Source: Thioalkalivibrio sp. ALJ16
GTDB lineage: Bacteria > Pseudomonadota > Gammaproteobacteria > Ectothiorhodospirales > Ectothiorhodospiraceae
Length of the DNA stretch: 64,000 bases
Assembly (NCBI RefSeq): GCF_000377345.1
Contig: NZ_KB898039.1
Coordinates: 62,001 to 126,000, forward strand
Direction: 5' to 3'
Part shown: positions 27,576 to 38,873 of the stretch, in pieces
Position numbering within the stretch: the first letter of the stretch is position 1
Layout of the letters: every line of letters begins with the position of its first letter
Notes under the pieces: model-generated
Seen by the model: only the letters and a program-made list of their open reading frames with translations
Database searches by the model: none
Told to the model about the DNA's origin: nothing
Position numbers and translations under genes: made by a program

Positions 27576-28306
27576 GCGCGTCCCCGGCTCCTGTGCCCAC
27601 GCGGGAGGTGATCTTTCGCGCGGCGGGGGTGACCAAGGTCTATTGCATGGGCGAGGTGACCATCCATGCCCTGCGCGGGGTGGACCTGGAGCTGTACACC
27701 GGCGAACTGGTGGTGATGCTGGGGGCCTCGGGCTCCGGCAAGTCGACGCTCTTGAACATCATGGGTGGGCTGGACACCGCGACCGAGGGCGAGGTGCGCT
27801 ACCGCGATCAGGACTTGGCGCAGGCCTCCGAGCGCACGCTGACGGCCTTTCGCCGTGACCATGTCGGCTTCGTGTTCCAGTTCTACAACCTGATCGCCAG
27901 CCTGACGGCGCGCGAGAACGTGGCGATCGTCACCGAGATCTCGCGCGACCCGATGCCACCGGAGGAGGCGCTCGCGCTGGTCGGGCTGGAGGACCGGATG
28001 GATCACTTCCCCTCGCAGCTCTCCGGCGGTGAGCAGCAGCGCGTGGCGATTGCCCGCGCCATCGCCAAGCAGCCGGCGGTGCTGCTGTGCGACGAGCCGA
28101 CCGGCGCGCTGGACTCGAAGACCGGCATCCGCGTGCTGGAGGTGCTGCAGCATATCAACGAGCGCCTGGACACGACGGTGGCGATCATCACTCACAACGC
28201 GGTGATCGGCGAGATGGCGGACCGGGTGATCCACCTGAGCGACGGGCGCGTGAGCGAGATCCACGAAAACGCCACGCGCCAGTCGCCGGCCGAGCTGCAC
28301 TGGTAG
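27572..28306 (+). CDS. ABC transporter ATP-binding protein, MacB/LolD type
   Basis: A 244-residue nucleotide-binding subunit. Walker A is GASGSGKST (about residues 51-59), the signature is LSGGEQQR, Walker B is [12 protein letters not shown], and the H-loop follows in IITHN. The MacB/LolD-type branch is shown by the Q-loop region [19 protein letters not shown]. It should power the FtsX-type permease encoded 15 bases downstream. Such systems move substrates from the inner membrane outward or drive periplasmic processes instead of importing. The start overlaps the stop of the 52-residue peptide gene. Confidence 0.93.
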   Translation: MSASPAPVPTREVIFRAAGVTKVYCMGEVTIHALRGVDLELYTGELVVMLGASGSGKSTLLNIMGGLDTATEGEVRYRDQDLAQASERTLTAFRRDHVGFVFQFYNLIASLTARENVAIVTEISRDPMPPEEALALVGLEDRMDHFPSQLSGGEQQRVAIARAIAKQPAVLLCDEPTGALDSKTGIRVLEVLQHINERLDTTVAIITHNAVIGEMADRVIHLSDGRVSEIHENATRQSPAELHW

Positions 28307-28321
28307 CGACGGCGTCTGACC

Positions 28322-30682
28322 ATGCGCGCGCTGAACCGCAAGATCCTGCGTGATCTCGGCCACCTGAAGGGGCAGGCGGCCGCGATCGCGCTGGTGATCG
28401 CCAGCGGCGTGATGACGCTGGTGATCGCGGTCACCAGCCTCGACGCCCTGACGATCACCAAGGACCGCTTCTACTCGGAATACCAGTTCGCCGACGTGTT
28501 CGCGGAGATCAAGCGCGCGCCGGAGAGTGCGGTGGAACGCTTTCGCGATACGCCGGGGATCAACCAGATCGAGACCCGGGTGCAGGCGCCGGTGCGCCTG
28601 GAGGTCGCCGATTTTGACGACCCGATCCGCGGCACCGTGCTCTCGATACCGGACGGGGGCGAGCCACTGCTGAACCGGCTCTACCTGCGCGAGGGGCGGC
28701 TGCCGGAGGCCGGGCGCGAGCGCGAGGCGGTCGTCAGCGAGGCCTTCGCGGAGGCCCACGATCTGCGGGCCGGCGACTCCCTGCGCGCGATCATCGACGG
28801 GCGCCTGACCGATCTGCAGATCAGTGGCATCGCGCTGTCGCCGGAGTTTGTCTATCAGATCAGCCCCACCGACCTGCTGCCGGACTACGAGCGCTACGGC
28901 ATCCTGTGGATGAACCGCCGCGCGCTGGCTGCCGCCTACGGGATGGAGGGGGCATTCAACTCGGTGGCCGTGAGCCTGGAGGCGGGTGCGGACCCGGCCC
29001 CCGTGATCGAGGCAATGGACCGGGAACTGTCGCGCTACGGCGGCATGGGGGCCTATGGTCGCGACGACCAGTTCTCGCATCGCTTTCTGTCCGAGGAGCT
29101 GACCCAGCTGCGCGCCCAGGCGGCGATCCTGCCGACCATCTTCCTGGCCGTTGCGGCCTTTCTGCTGAACGTCGTCGTCGGCCGCATCATCCGTTCCCAG
29201 CGCGAGCCGATCGCCGTGCTCAAGGCCTTCGGCTACGGCAACGGCGCGATCGCCGGGCACTATGCCCTGCTGACCGGCGGCATCGTGCTGGTGGGCTGCG
29301 CGCTGGGCCTCGCATTCGGGGCCTGGGCCGCGCAGGGGCTGGCCGGGATCTACGCCGAGTACTTCCGTTTCCCGGAGATGAGCTTTCGCCTGCAGGGCTG
29401 GGTGATGGTGCTGGCGGTGGGTGTGGCCATGGGCGCGGCGATGCTCGGCACCTTCCGCGCGGTCTGGCAGGCGGTGCGCATGCAACCGGCCGAGGCTATG
29501 CGGCCGCCGGCCCCGGAACGTTTTCATCGCGGCTGGCTGGAGCGCTCGGCGGCCTGGGGCGCGTTCGACCAGCCGACCCGGATCATCCTGCGCAACCTCG
29601 CGCGCCACCGGCTTAAGTCTGTGCTGTCGGTGATCGGCATCGGCCTGTCCGGGGGGCTCCTGCTGATGGGTGCCTACCAGCTGAACGCGGTGACCCAGAT
29701 GCTGGACACCCAGTACGGGCAGGTGCTGCAGATGGACATCGACCTGCAGTTCACCGATCCCGTGCCGGCGCGTGCGGCCGGCGAGCTGCGCCACGAGCCG
29801 GGCGTGCTGGCGGTGGAGACGTTCCGCGCGGTGCCGGTGCGGCTGGTCGGCGTGAACCGCGAGGAGCGTGTGCGCCTGCTGGGACTGGATGCCGAGCCGC
29901 GCCTTCGGCAGTTGCCGATGGGCGGCGGACGCGGCCGGCTGCCGGATGAAGGCATCCTGCTAACCGACTACCTGGCCGAACAGCTTGGGCTGCGCGTGGG
30001 CGACCCGGTCGAGGTGGAGATCCTGGAGGGCCGCCGCCGCACGGTCACGGTGCCGCTGGCCGGCGTGGTGGATGAGCCCATCGGTGTCGGCGCCTATATG
30101 TACCGCCCGGCGCTGAACCGTCTGATCGGCGAGGGCCCGGCCGTTTCCGGCGCCTGGCTGCTGACCGACCGCGCACAGGAGCATGCCCTGTTCCGCAGCC
30201 TGTCCGACCGTCCGCGTGTCGCCAGCGTCGGACTGATCGCGGAGGCCGAGCGCAACATCCGCGAATACATCGGCGAGACCGTCATTGTGTTTGCGATGGT
30301 GTTCGTCGCCCTGGCCGTGTCCATCGCCTTTGCCGTGACCTATAACAACGCGCGTATCACCTATGCCGAGCGCGCCCGCGACCTGGCCACGCTGGAGGTG
30401 CTCGGCTATTCGCGCGGCCAGGTCAGCTGGATCCTGCTCGGCGAGATCGCGGTGCTCACCCTGGCCGCGATCCCGGTCGCCTGGCTGACCGGCACGGGCT
30501 TCGCCTGGCTGCTGAACCAGGCCTTTGCGATGGACCTGTTCCGGGTGCCGCTGGTGATTACGCCGCAGGCCTACGGCTTCGCCGCCCTCGGTATCCTGGT
30601 CGCGGCCAGTCTGACCGCCTTCCTTGCGTGGCGGCGCCTGCAGCAGCTCGACCGCGTACAGGCCCTGAAGGCGGCGGAGTAG
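28322..30682 (+). CDS. ABC transporter permease with two FtsX domains
   Basis: A 786-residue permease. It has an N-terminal transmembrane helix (residues 18-38), a large periplasmic domain, an FtsX core of three helices around residues 265-390, then a second repeat of helix, periplasmic domain and FtsX core ending near residue 780. ERARDLATLEVLGYSRGQVS near the C-terminal core is the coupling segment typical of these permeases, and SQREPIAVLKAFGYGNGAI is the matching one in the first half. This duplicated form resembles exporter permeases that partner a HlyD-type adaptor, as here. It lies 15 bases after the ATPase gene. The adaptor gene follows, but only after a 0.9 kb gap filled by an inverted repeat element. 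Confidence 0.9.
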   Translation: MRALNRKILRDLGHLKGQAAAIALVIASGVMTLVIAVTSLDALTITKDRFYSEYQFADVFAEIKRAPESAVERFRDTPGINQIETRVQAPVRLEVADFDDPIRGTVLSIPDGGEPLLNRLYLREGRLPEAGREREAVVSEAFAEAHDLRAGDSLRAIIDGRLTDLQISGIALSPEFVYQISPTDLLPDYERYGILWMNRRALAAAYGMEGAFNSVAVSLEAGADPAPVIEAMDRELSRYGGMGAYGRDDQFSHRFLSEELTQLRAQAAILPTIFLAVAAFLLNVVVGRIIRSQREPIAVLKAFGYGNGAIAGHYALLTGGIVLVGCALGLAFGAWAAQGLAGIYAEYFRFPEMSFRLQGWVMVLAVGVAMGAAMLGTFRAVWQAVRMQPAEAMRPPAPERFHRGWLERSAAWGAFDQPTRIILRNLARHRLKSVLSVIGIGLSGGLLLMGAYQLNAVTQMLDTQYGQVLQMDIDLQFTDPVPARAAGELRHEPGVLAVETFRAVPVRLVGVNREERVRLLGLDAEPRLRQLPMGGGRGRLPDEGILLTDYLAEQLGLRVGDPVEVEILEGRRRTVTVPLAGVVDEPIGVGAYMYRPALNRLIGEGPAVSGAWLLTDRAQEHALFRSLSDRPRVASVGLIAEAERNIREYIGETVIVFAMVFVALAVSIAFAVTYNNARITYAERARDLATLEVLGYSRGQVSWILLGEIAVLTLAAIPVAWLTGTGFAWLLNQAFAMDLFRVPLVITPQAYGFAALGILVAASLTAFLAWRRLQQLDRVQALKAAE

Positions 30683-31586
30683 CCCTCAGCAGCCTTTGGG
30701 GGCTTCGGCTGGCCGCCTGCCTCGTTGAGGCTGGTCCTGGTTCGTCCTCCGGTGTTTACGGTGGCTCCGGTCCGCATACTGCCCGGCGCTGACTCGCCAG
30801 CGCGCCCCGAGGTCCTTTCTTGCTTGCCCAAGAAAGGACCCAAAGAAGGGCACCCGGATTTCGCCCGGGAACCTCGCTCCGGACGTGCTGGGCCGGCGGC
30901 GCTGAACTCGCTGCGCCTTCGGCTCCGCTCAGACATCCAGCGCCTTCTCCCGGCCCATCACGCCCTCCGCGAGGGGCTCCATACGGGAGGCGAAGGTCAA
31001 AACCGAACGTGTCCCCACGTTTGCGCCTAACCATAGGCAACGCCACCCGAAAGCCCCCGGCGCCCGCCCTGCGGGCGCGGCACGCAACGGCCGAAGGCCG
31101 AGCGTGCCCAGATGCCGGAAGACCTAGCCATCCTCCACTGGCAAGACCATCGGGACGGCCGTTGTTTGGACCTGGCTCCCCGTTGTCGTCGCGCCGAGTG
31201 GAGAGGGTTTTCGCGGGATCAGAGGCGCTGGATGTCTGAGCGGAGCCGAAGGCGCAGCGAGTTCAGCGCCGCCCGCGAAAAGCCTCGGAGCGAGGGAAAC
31301 CCCGGCCCGCACAGCGGGCCGGGGTCGCGGCAGTCGGGCGTGTTTCTTGGGTACTTCTTTGCACGAGCAAAGAAGTACCTCGCGGCGCGCTGGCGAGTCA
31401 GCGCTTGGCAGGCGGCCGACCGAAGGCACGGAAACACCCGATGCTGAACCAGGACCAGCCTCACAACGGCTGGCTGCCAAGGGCCGTTCAGGTGATAACC
31501 AAGGTTACAACTTGCAGATATCAGCCCCGGCGCGCCGGACGATGAGGGGGGGAGCGCTGGATGGCGGGATTTGCGAGACTGATCCT
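30683..31586. other. Long gap splitting the ABC exporter genes
   Basis: A 904-base gap between permease and adaptor genes. Most of it is the inverted-repeat element described separately (30726-31461). Open frames inside it encode Arg/Ser-rich peptides such as SERSRRRSEFSAA on both strands, a hallmark of a repeat read in several directions and not of a gene. The last 125 bases hold the leader of the adaptor gene; no clear promoter is seen. Confidence 0.6.
30726..31461. repeat. Composite inverted-repeat element, arms about 230 bp
   Basis: The left arm (30726-30953) begins AGGCTGGTCCTGGTTC and the right arm (31224-31461) ends with its complement GAACCAGGACCAGCCT. Across about 230 bp the arms match in order with moderate mismatches, including GCGCTGACTCGCCAGCGCGCC and TCGCTGCGCCTTCGGCTCCG. 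Each arm also contains an internal short hairpin (GTCCTTTCTTGC with GCCCAAGAAAGGAC on the left; AGGTACTTCTTTG with CAAAGAAGTACCT on the right). About 270 bp lie between. There is no transposase gene and I saw no target-site duplication. It looks like a non-autonomous repeated element. Confidence 0.75.
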
Positions 31587-32780
31587 ATGGCTATGAAAAA
31601 GCGAATTACGGTTGGGCTGATCGTGCTGGCGGGGGTGGCCGCGCTGGTGTGGACGCTGCGCCCGCAGCCGGTACCGGTATCGCTGACCACGGTCGAGGCC
31701 GGCCCGTTCGAGGAGACCGTGCGCGAGGAAGGTCGCACGCGGCTGCGCGACACCTTCACCGTGTCGGCGCCAATCGCCGGCTTCCTGCATCGCGTCGAGC
31801 TGGAAGAAGGGGACGCGGTCGCGCTCGGCGACACCCTGTTCCGCATGGAGCCCCTGCCGACCCCGGCGCTGGATGTGCGCTCGCGCGAGCAGGCGCGCGA
31901 GAACCTGGCGGCCGCGCGGTCGCGCCTGCAGAGCGCCGAGGCGAACCTCGAGAACCTGCGGGCGGAGGCCCGTTTCGCCGAGTCCGAGTATCGCCGGCAC
32001 CAGGAGTTGTTCGAGCGCGGGGCGGTCTCGGCCACCGAGGTGGAACGTATGGAGACCGCGCGTGACCGCGCGCGCTCGGCGGTGCGCGCGGGCGAGTCCG
32101 CCGTGGAGGTCGCGCGCAGCGAGATCGAGGGTGCCCGGATCGTGCTGGAGATCGCCAGCGGCCAGATGCCGGATTCCGAGGCCGAGACCTTGTCCGTGCG
32201 CTCGCCGGCCTCGGGCGTGGTGCTGGAGCGCTATCGCTGCTGCGAGGGCACGATCGGGGCCGGCGAGGCGGTGCTGGTCGTGGGCGATCTCGATGACCTC
32301 GAGGTGCAGGTGGATCTGCTGTCGATGGACGCGGTGCGCGTGGTGCCGGGTATGCGCGTGCGCCTGACCGACTGGGGCCGCGATGCCGAACTGGAGGGCA
32401 GCGTGCGCCGTGTGCAGCCGTTCGGCTTTACCAAGGTGTCTGCGCTGGGTGTGGATGAACAGCGCGTGCCGGTGATTGTCGACCTCGACGCGGTGGAGGC
32501 CCGCATGGCCGGGCTGGCAGTGAGCTACCGCGTGGAGGCCGAGTTCCTGCTGTGGGAAGGGGACGACGTGCTGCAGGTCCCGACCAGTGCGCTGTTCCGC
32601 GACCGCGGCGAGTGGTCGGTGTTCGTGGTCGAAGACGGCCGTGCCGAGCCGCGCCGGGTCGAGGTGGGGCGTCGCTCGGGCTTCGCCACGCAGATCCTCG
32701 AGGGCCTGGAGGCGGGCGAGCGTGTGGTCACCCGCCCGGGGGACCGCGTGCAGGCTGGCACGCGCGTGGTCGCGAACTGA
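31587..32780 (+). CDS. HlyD/RND-type periplasmic adaptor of the ABC exporter
   Basis: A 397-residue membrane-fusion protein. Residues 8-24 are a signal-anchor helix. SAPIAGFLHRVELEEGDAV is the first half of the lipoyl-like domain, about residues 110-190 form an Ala/Glu/Arg-rich coiled-coil hairpin, and SPASGVVLERY begins the second lipoyl half. Beta-barrel and membrane-proximal domains follow, ending AGERVVTRPGDRVQAGTRV. Such adaptors link an inner-membrane transporter to the outside; the likely partner is the FtsX-type permease upstream. The Cys pair in RYRCCEGTIG is unusual for the family. Start ATG 31587 is chosen because the hydrophobic helix begins just after it. Confidence 0.88.
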   Translation: MAMKKRITVGLIVLAGVAALVWTLRPQPVPVSLTTVEAGPFEETVREEGRTRLRDTFTVSAPIAGFLHRVELEEGDAVALGDTLFRMEPLPTPALDVRSREQARENLAAARSRLQSAEANLENLRAEARFAESEYRRHQELFERGAVSATEVERMETARDRARSAVRAGESAVEVARSEIEGARIVLEIASGQMPDSEAETLSVRSPASGVVLERYRCCEGTIGAGEAVLVVGDLDDLEVQVDLLSMDAVRVVPGMRVRLTDWGRDAELEGSVRRVQPFGFTKVSALGVDEQRVPVIVDLDAVEARMAGLAVSYRVEAEFLLWEGDDVLQVPTSALFRDRGEWSVFVVEDGRAEPRRVEVGRRSGFATQILEGLEAGERVVTRPGDRVQAGTRVVAN

Positions 32781-32789
32781 CCGCTGTAG

Positions 32790-35303
32790 ATGGCGAAAGA
32801 GTTGAATGAGGCGCCGCAGGCCCGGGCGCTGGAAGACCTCCTGGACCCCCTGGATGCCGCGCTGCAGACGCGCGGTGCCGCTGTGCTGGTGGCCGAGCCG
32901 GGCGCGGGCAAGACCACCCGCGTACCGCTGCATCTGGCCGCCTCCAGCCCCGAGGATCGTGTGATCGTGCTGCAGCCACGCCGACTGGCCGCGCGCATGG
33001 CGGCGACCTACATGGCCGTGCAGCTGGGCGAATCGGCCGGGCAGACGGTCGGCTACCGCGTGCGTGACGAGCAGAAGGTTTCCGAGCGCACCCGGGTGGA
33101 GCTGGTCACCGATGGCCTGTTCCTGCGGAGCATCCAGGGCGACCCGCTGCTGGAAGGGGTCGGCACCGTGGTCTTCGACGAATTCCATCTGCGCCGGCCC
33201 GAGGCCGAACTGGCGCTGGCCTTTGCGTTGCAGGTGCGTCGGCTGCTGCGCCCGGAGCTGCGCATCGTGGTGATGTCGGCGACCCTCGACGACGAGGCCG
33301 TGGCCAGGCTGCTGGCCGGCCCGGGGGCGGATGCCGTGCCGGTGCTGCGCGCGCGCGGGCGGCAGTTTCCGGTCGAGGTGCGTTATGCCCCAACGGCGAA
33401 GGATGTGCCGCTGGCCGACGGTGTGGCGCAGGCGGTGCGCGACGCGCTGGCGACGGAGACGGGGTCGGTTCTGGTCTTCCTGCCCGGCGAGCGCGAGATC
33501 CGCGAAGTGGCCGCGCGCCTGGGTGAGGGGGTGGACACGGCCTCCGGCCCCGCGCAGATCGCGCCGCTGTTCGGGCGGCTGTCGGCGCAGGAGCAGGCCC
33601 GGGCCGTGCGCCCGGCGCCCGCGGGCGAGCGCAAGGTGGTGCTGGCGACCGACATCGCCGAGACCTCGCTGACCATCGAGGGCGTGCGCGTGGTGATCGA
33701 CGCGGGGCTGTCCCGCGAGCCGCGCTTCGATGCCGCGACCGGGCTCTCGCGCCTGGTGACGCTCCCGGCCTCGAAGGCCGCCGCCGAGCAGCGCGCCGGG
33801 CGTGCCGGTCGCACCGAACCGGGGGTGGCGATCCGTCTGTGGTCGCGGGCCGACGAGGTCACGCGCCCGGATTACGCGACGCCGGGGATGCAGCAGGTGG
33901 ACCTGCTGCCGCTGGCCCTGGAACTGGCCGGCTGGGGCGAGGCGGTGGCCGAGCTCGACTGGCTGGAGCCGCCGCCCGCGCAGGGGCTGGCCTCCGCACA
34001 GGCGGTACTCGCGGAGCTGGGCGCGGTGGATGCCGCCGGTCGGATGACCGGGCACGGGCAGGCCCTGCTGTGCCTGCCGACCCACCCGCGGTTGGCGCAC
34101 ATGCTGTTGCGGGGCCGGGAGCGGGGGCTTGCGCGCCTGGCCTGCGAACTGGCGGTGGCGGTGGAAGAACCGGGCGTGGCCGGGCCGGAGGCGCCGTTGG
34201 AGCTGGGTACGCGCCTGGAGCGCGCGCGGCGCTCGGGTGGTCGGGCCTGGCAATCCGGTCTGCGGCGTCTGGAACAGGCGCTGGCACGAGTCGGGGACGG
34301 CGCCGGCACCCGGGATGCGGTGCTGGATGAAGGCACCGCGCTGGGCGTGCTGGCGGCGCTGGCCTGGCCGGAGCGCATCGCGCGCCGCCGTGGCGAGGCG
34401 GCCGGGCGCTTCGTGATGGGGAATGGTCGTGGCGCGTGGCTGCCGGAGCGCGAGCGTCTGGCGCATGCCGAGTACCTGGTCGCGGTGGACTGCACGGACG
34501 CCTCCCGCGAGGCCCGCATCCGCTGTGCGGTGGTGCTGGATCTGGCGGCACTGGAGCAGGAGGCCCCGGAACTCTTCCACCACGAGACGCGCTGCGACTG
34601 GGTGGAGGACGGCGCGCGGTTGGAGAACGCGCGGATTCGGCGGATCGGCACGCTGGTGGTGGAACGGCAGATGGTCGCGCTGGACGCCCCCGCGGCCACT
34701 ATCCCGCGCTGGTGCGAGCGGCTGCGCCGCGAGGGCCTTGCGCTGTTGCCCTGGGATGACGAGGCGACCCAACTGCGCGCGCGCATTCAGCTGCTGCACG
34801 AGACCCTGCCCGCGGCGGGCTTTCCGGATCTGCGCGACGCCACGTTGCTGATGACCCTCGAGGACTGGCTGGGGCCGTATCTGGCCGGGATCACGCGGCG
34901 CCGGGATCTGGAGCGGCTGGATCTGGCGGCGATCCTGCGCGCGCGGCTGGACTGGGACCACCAGCAGCAACTGGAGCGGGAGGCACCGGCACGGATCGAG
35001 GTCCCCTCCGGCTCCGCTCACCGCATCGATTACACACAGGACCCGCCGGTGCTGGCAGTGAAGCTGCAGGAGCTATTCGGCCTGGGCGAGACACCCCGGG
35101 TGGCGGGTGGCCGCGTGGCGCTGGTGCTGCATCTGCTGTCGCCGGCGCGGCGTCCGGTGCAGGTCACGCAGGATCTCGCGAGCTTCTGGGAGAACGGCTA
35201 TCCGGAGGTGCGCCGCGAGCTGAAGGGGCGCTATCCGAAACACCCCTGGCCGGAGGATCCGTGGAATGCGCCCGCGACGCGACATGCGAAGCGGCGTGGG
35301 TAG
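32790..35303 (+). CDS. hrpB: ATP-dependent helicase HrpB
   Basis: An 837-residue DEAH-type helicase of the HrpB family, close to the E. coli length. Walker A is EPGAGKTT (about residues 36-43), the DExH motif is DEFH, and SAT (motif III) follows in VVMSATLDDEA. Motif VI is in AAEQRAGRAGRTEPG. The C-terminal HrpB domain is present (WPEDPWNAPATRHAKRR). It likely acts in RNA metabolism; the exact substrate is not known. It starts 9 bases after the adaptor stop but lacks a strong ribosome binding site. The last bases lie close to a half REP-like repeat. Confidence 0.93.
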   Translation: MAKELNEAPQARALEDLLDPLDAALQTRGAAVLVAEPGAGKTTRVPLHLAASSPEDRVIVLQPRRLAARMAATYMAVQLGESAGQTVGYRVRDEQKVSERTRVELVTDGLFLRSIQGDPLLEGVGTVVFDEFHLRRPEAELALAFALQVRRLLRPELRIVVMSATLDDEAVARLLAGPGADAVPVLRARGRQFPVEVRYAPTAKDVPLADGVAQAVRDALATETGSVLVFLPGEREIREVAARLGEGVDTASGPAQIAPLFGRLSAQEQARAVRPAPAGERKVVLATDIAETSLTIEGVRVVIDAGLSREPRFDAATGLSRLVTLPASKAAAEQRAGRAGRTEPGVAIRLWSRADEVTRPDYATPGMQQVDLLPLALELAGWGEAVAELDWLEPPPAQGLASAQAVLAELGAVDAAGRMTGHGQALLCLPTHPRLAHMLLRGRERGLARLACELAVAVEEPGVAGPEAPLELGTRLERARRSGGRAWQSGLRRLEQALARVGDGAGTRDAVLDEGTALGVLAALAWPERIARRRGEAAGRFVMGNGRGAWLPERERLAHAEYLVAVDCTDASREARIRCAVVLDLAALEQEAPELFHHETRCDWVEDGARLENARIRRIGTLVVERQMVALDAPAATIPRWCERLRREGLALLPWDDEATQLRARIQLLHETLPAAGFPDLRDATLLMTLEDWLGPYLAGITRRRDLERLDLAAILRARLDWDHQQQLEREAPARIEVPSGSAHRIDYTQDPPVLAVKLQELFGLGETPRVAGGRVALVLHLLSPARRPVQVTQDLASFWENGYPEVRRELKGRYPKHPWPEDPWNAPATRHAKRRG

Positions 35304-35320
35304 CCGGCCCGGGTTCGGCG

Positions 35321-35353
35321 GGGGCTTCGCCTGCAAGCAGGCTCCCACAGGCG
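35321..35353. repeat. Half copy of the REP-like repeat
   Basis: The sequence GGCTTCGCCTGCAAGCAGGCTCCCACAGGC matches the right arm of the repeats at 23.6, 24.8 and 26.0 kb. The left arm is missing. It lies 18 bases after the hrpB stop. Confidence 0.7.
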
Positions 35354-35465
35354 TTCTGCCCGCCAGGGTTACGGGGCAATGGCGCGGCCGTCATCAGAGA
35401 ATGCGGAGGGTGGCGTTCTCGGGTAGTGTCGCGTTCAGTGCCGTCCGACGAGGAAGCGAACCGCG

Positions 35466-35687
35466 ATGCTGAAGTTCCTGACCGTGATCCTGATCCTGCT
35501 GTTTGTCTGGTGGCGGGTAGCGCGCTGGCTGGAGGTGCGGCGCCGGCGCGCGCGCGGCGAGGACATCTCCTACGAGGTGCGGGTGAAGGGCTTTCGGCCG
35601 ATCACGGTGCTCAGCATCATCTTTCTGATCCTCTACGGCGGCTACGTGATCTGGTTTGCCCTGAGCGAGTGGGCCGACTTGTTCTAG
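35466..35687 (+). CDS. Small two-helix membrane protein
   Basis: A 73-residue protein with two transmembrane helices (residues 3-20 and about 45-66) separated by a basic cytoplasmic loop RRRRARGEDISYEVRVKG. No family is recognised. The clear amphipathic layout and Trp-rich membrane ends (VWWRVARW) make a true gene likely. It converges with pilR, with 23 bases between stops. Confidence 0.6.
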   Translation: MLKFLTVILILLFVWWRVARWLEVRRRRARGEDISYEVRVKGFRPITVLSIIFLILYGGYVIWFALSEWADLF

Positions 35688-35710
35688 GTGTGGACCCGGC
35701 AGGGCGTCGG

Positions 35711-37113
<1,403 letters not shown>

Positions 37114-37117
<4 letters not shown>

Positions 37118-38763
37118 GCGCCTGGTTCCTTGTTCTGCGGCGGCGGATCGTCGGTGTCCAGGGGAGCGAACAGGATGCGGAAACAGCCTCCGGTGGGCGT
37201 ATGGACGTATTCCAGCGAGGCCCCGTTGTTTTCGCACAGCATGCGCGAGATGTACAGGCCCAGCCCGGTGCCACCGGCGCGCCCGGAGACAAACGGTTCG
37301 AACAGGTCCTTCTCCTGTTCCACGGAGATCCCCGGGCCGGCGTCGATCACATCCAGACTGACCACACGCGCCACCTGGCCGGCCCCGCCGCGCAGCACGA
37401 TGGGCGGACTGTCCGGCGCATCGTGGCCCCCGTGGATGCGCGCGTTGGTGCACAGGTTCCACAGGATCTGGTTGAGCTGGGAGCGGTCGAACTGGATTTC
37501 GGAGTCCGCCGGCTCGATCCGGGCGTGCAGGGTCTCGCGCGGTAGCTGCAGGGCGCCGCAGAACTCCTCGGCAAAGCGATCGACCGCCTCCTGCAGGTTC
37601 ATGCGCTCGCGCTGGCCGTTCTCGCGCCGCGACAGGCTGAGGACATTGGAGATCAGCTCGTTCACCCGCTTGCTCTGGTTGTTGATGATGTCCAGCAGGC
37701 GCTGATCATGGGGCTGCAGGTCCGGGGATTCGCCGAGCAGCTGTGCGCTATGGCTGATGGCGCCCAGCGGGTTGCGGATCTCGTGGGCGATGCTGGCGGT
37801 CAGGCGCCCCAGCGCCTGCAGCTTGTTGGCCTGGGCCTGACGCTGGAGCTCGGCGGCGTCTTCCAGGATCAGCAGCGAGCCCTGATCGCCCTGGTCGCCC
37901 AGAGGGGCCATGCGGATGCGCAGTGCCGGCTGGTCGCGGTCGCCCGGCAGGTGCAGGCTGGTCGCGGGCATGCCGCTGCGTTTCCAGTCGCGGATGGCGC
38001 GAGCCACGGTCGGTGACAGCGAGGACAGGTGCCGGCCCGGGCGCGGGGGCAGCAGGCGTCGGGCGGCCTCGTTGATGGATCGGATGTAGCCCTCCGGGTC
38101 CACTGCGACCACCCCGGCGCTCATGCGCGCGATGATCTGGGCATTGAGCTCGGCCAGGTTGGCCAGGTCCACCTCCTGGCGTTCCACCTGGGCGCGCGTC
38201 TCGCCGGCGCGGCGCGCGAACTGGCGCGCGAGCAGGCCGGCCGCGAACAGGGTGGCCCCGAGCAGGCCGGCCTGGGTAATCGCGCTTTCGGCCGGGTCCA
38301 GCAGGAGCGTGCTGGCCACCTCCGCCAGCAGCAGGGCGAGGGTGGCAATGGCCGCCAGGGTCAGTGCGAAACGGGCGCTGGAAAGCAGCACGGCGGCCAC
38401 CAGGGCCGGGACCAGCAGCAAGCCGATGCCGGAGCCCACGCCGCCGGAAATGACCAGCAGGGCGATCAGGCCGATCCCATCGCCCGCGCCGCCGATCAGT
38501 GCGCTGCGGGTCAGGCTGGAGGTGTCCGGGTTGCGCGTGCAGCGCCAGGCCAGGGCGGCCGCGACCAGTGCAAAGGCCAGGTAGGCGGTGGCGATGACCG
38601 CGTAGATCTGCGGGGCGACCAGCTGCAGGCCCAGGGGCGTATCCGGGAACAGCCCGAACAGCAGCAGGACGACCGCGACGAAGACGCGATACAGCGCGAA
38701 CAGCCAGGCCGAACGCCGGGTGTCGGCGTCGAGCGGTGTGTTCAACCCGTTCTGGCCTTCCAT
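37114..38763 (-). CDS. pilS: Sensor histidine kinase PilS
   Basis: A 549-residue PilS-type kinase. The first 180 residues hold about six transmembrane helices, followed by a PAS domain (AGVVAVDPEGYIRSINEAARR) and the HisKA box SIAHEIRNPLGAI with the phosphorylated His327. The catalytic ATPase domain has NQILWNLCTNA, GPGIS and GGTGLGLYISR. Known PilS senses pilin level in the membrane. The gene overlaps pilR by four bases. A PP0621-family gene lies upstream on the same strand, an order also seen next to pilSR in other gammaproteobacteria. Confidence 0.94.
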
Positions 38764-38873
38764 GGGTGCGGGATCAGGGGGAAACGGATTGAAGTTTCAC
38801 CGCTTCGGGGCGGATGCCGCGGGCGACAGCGTGTCCCGGGGAGTCTCGAGTCCGCCTGCGGCCGTGTGCATTG

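Noticed and set aside
27068-29794. A 908-codon minus-strand frame
   Set aside because: It lies antisense to the ABC ATPase and permease genes, has no protein-like motif, and shows the Arg/His/Gln-rich composition of a shadow frame.
30820-31239. Arg/Ser-rich small proteins in the repeat element
   Set aside because: The same peptide pieces (SERSRRRSEFSAA) occur on opposite strands because the element is an inverted repeat; there is no ribosome binding site.
31521-35021. A 1166-codon minus-strand frame
   Set aside because: It is antisense to the adaptor and hrpB genes, which have clear catalytic motifs, and its own composition is typical of GC-rich antisense frames.
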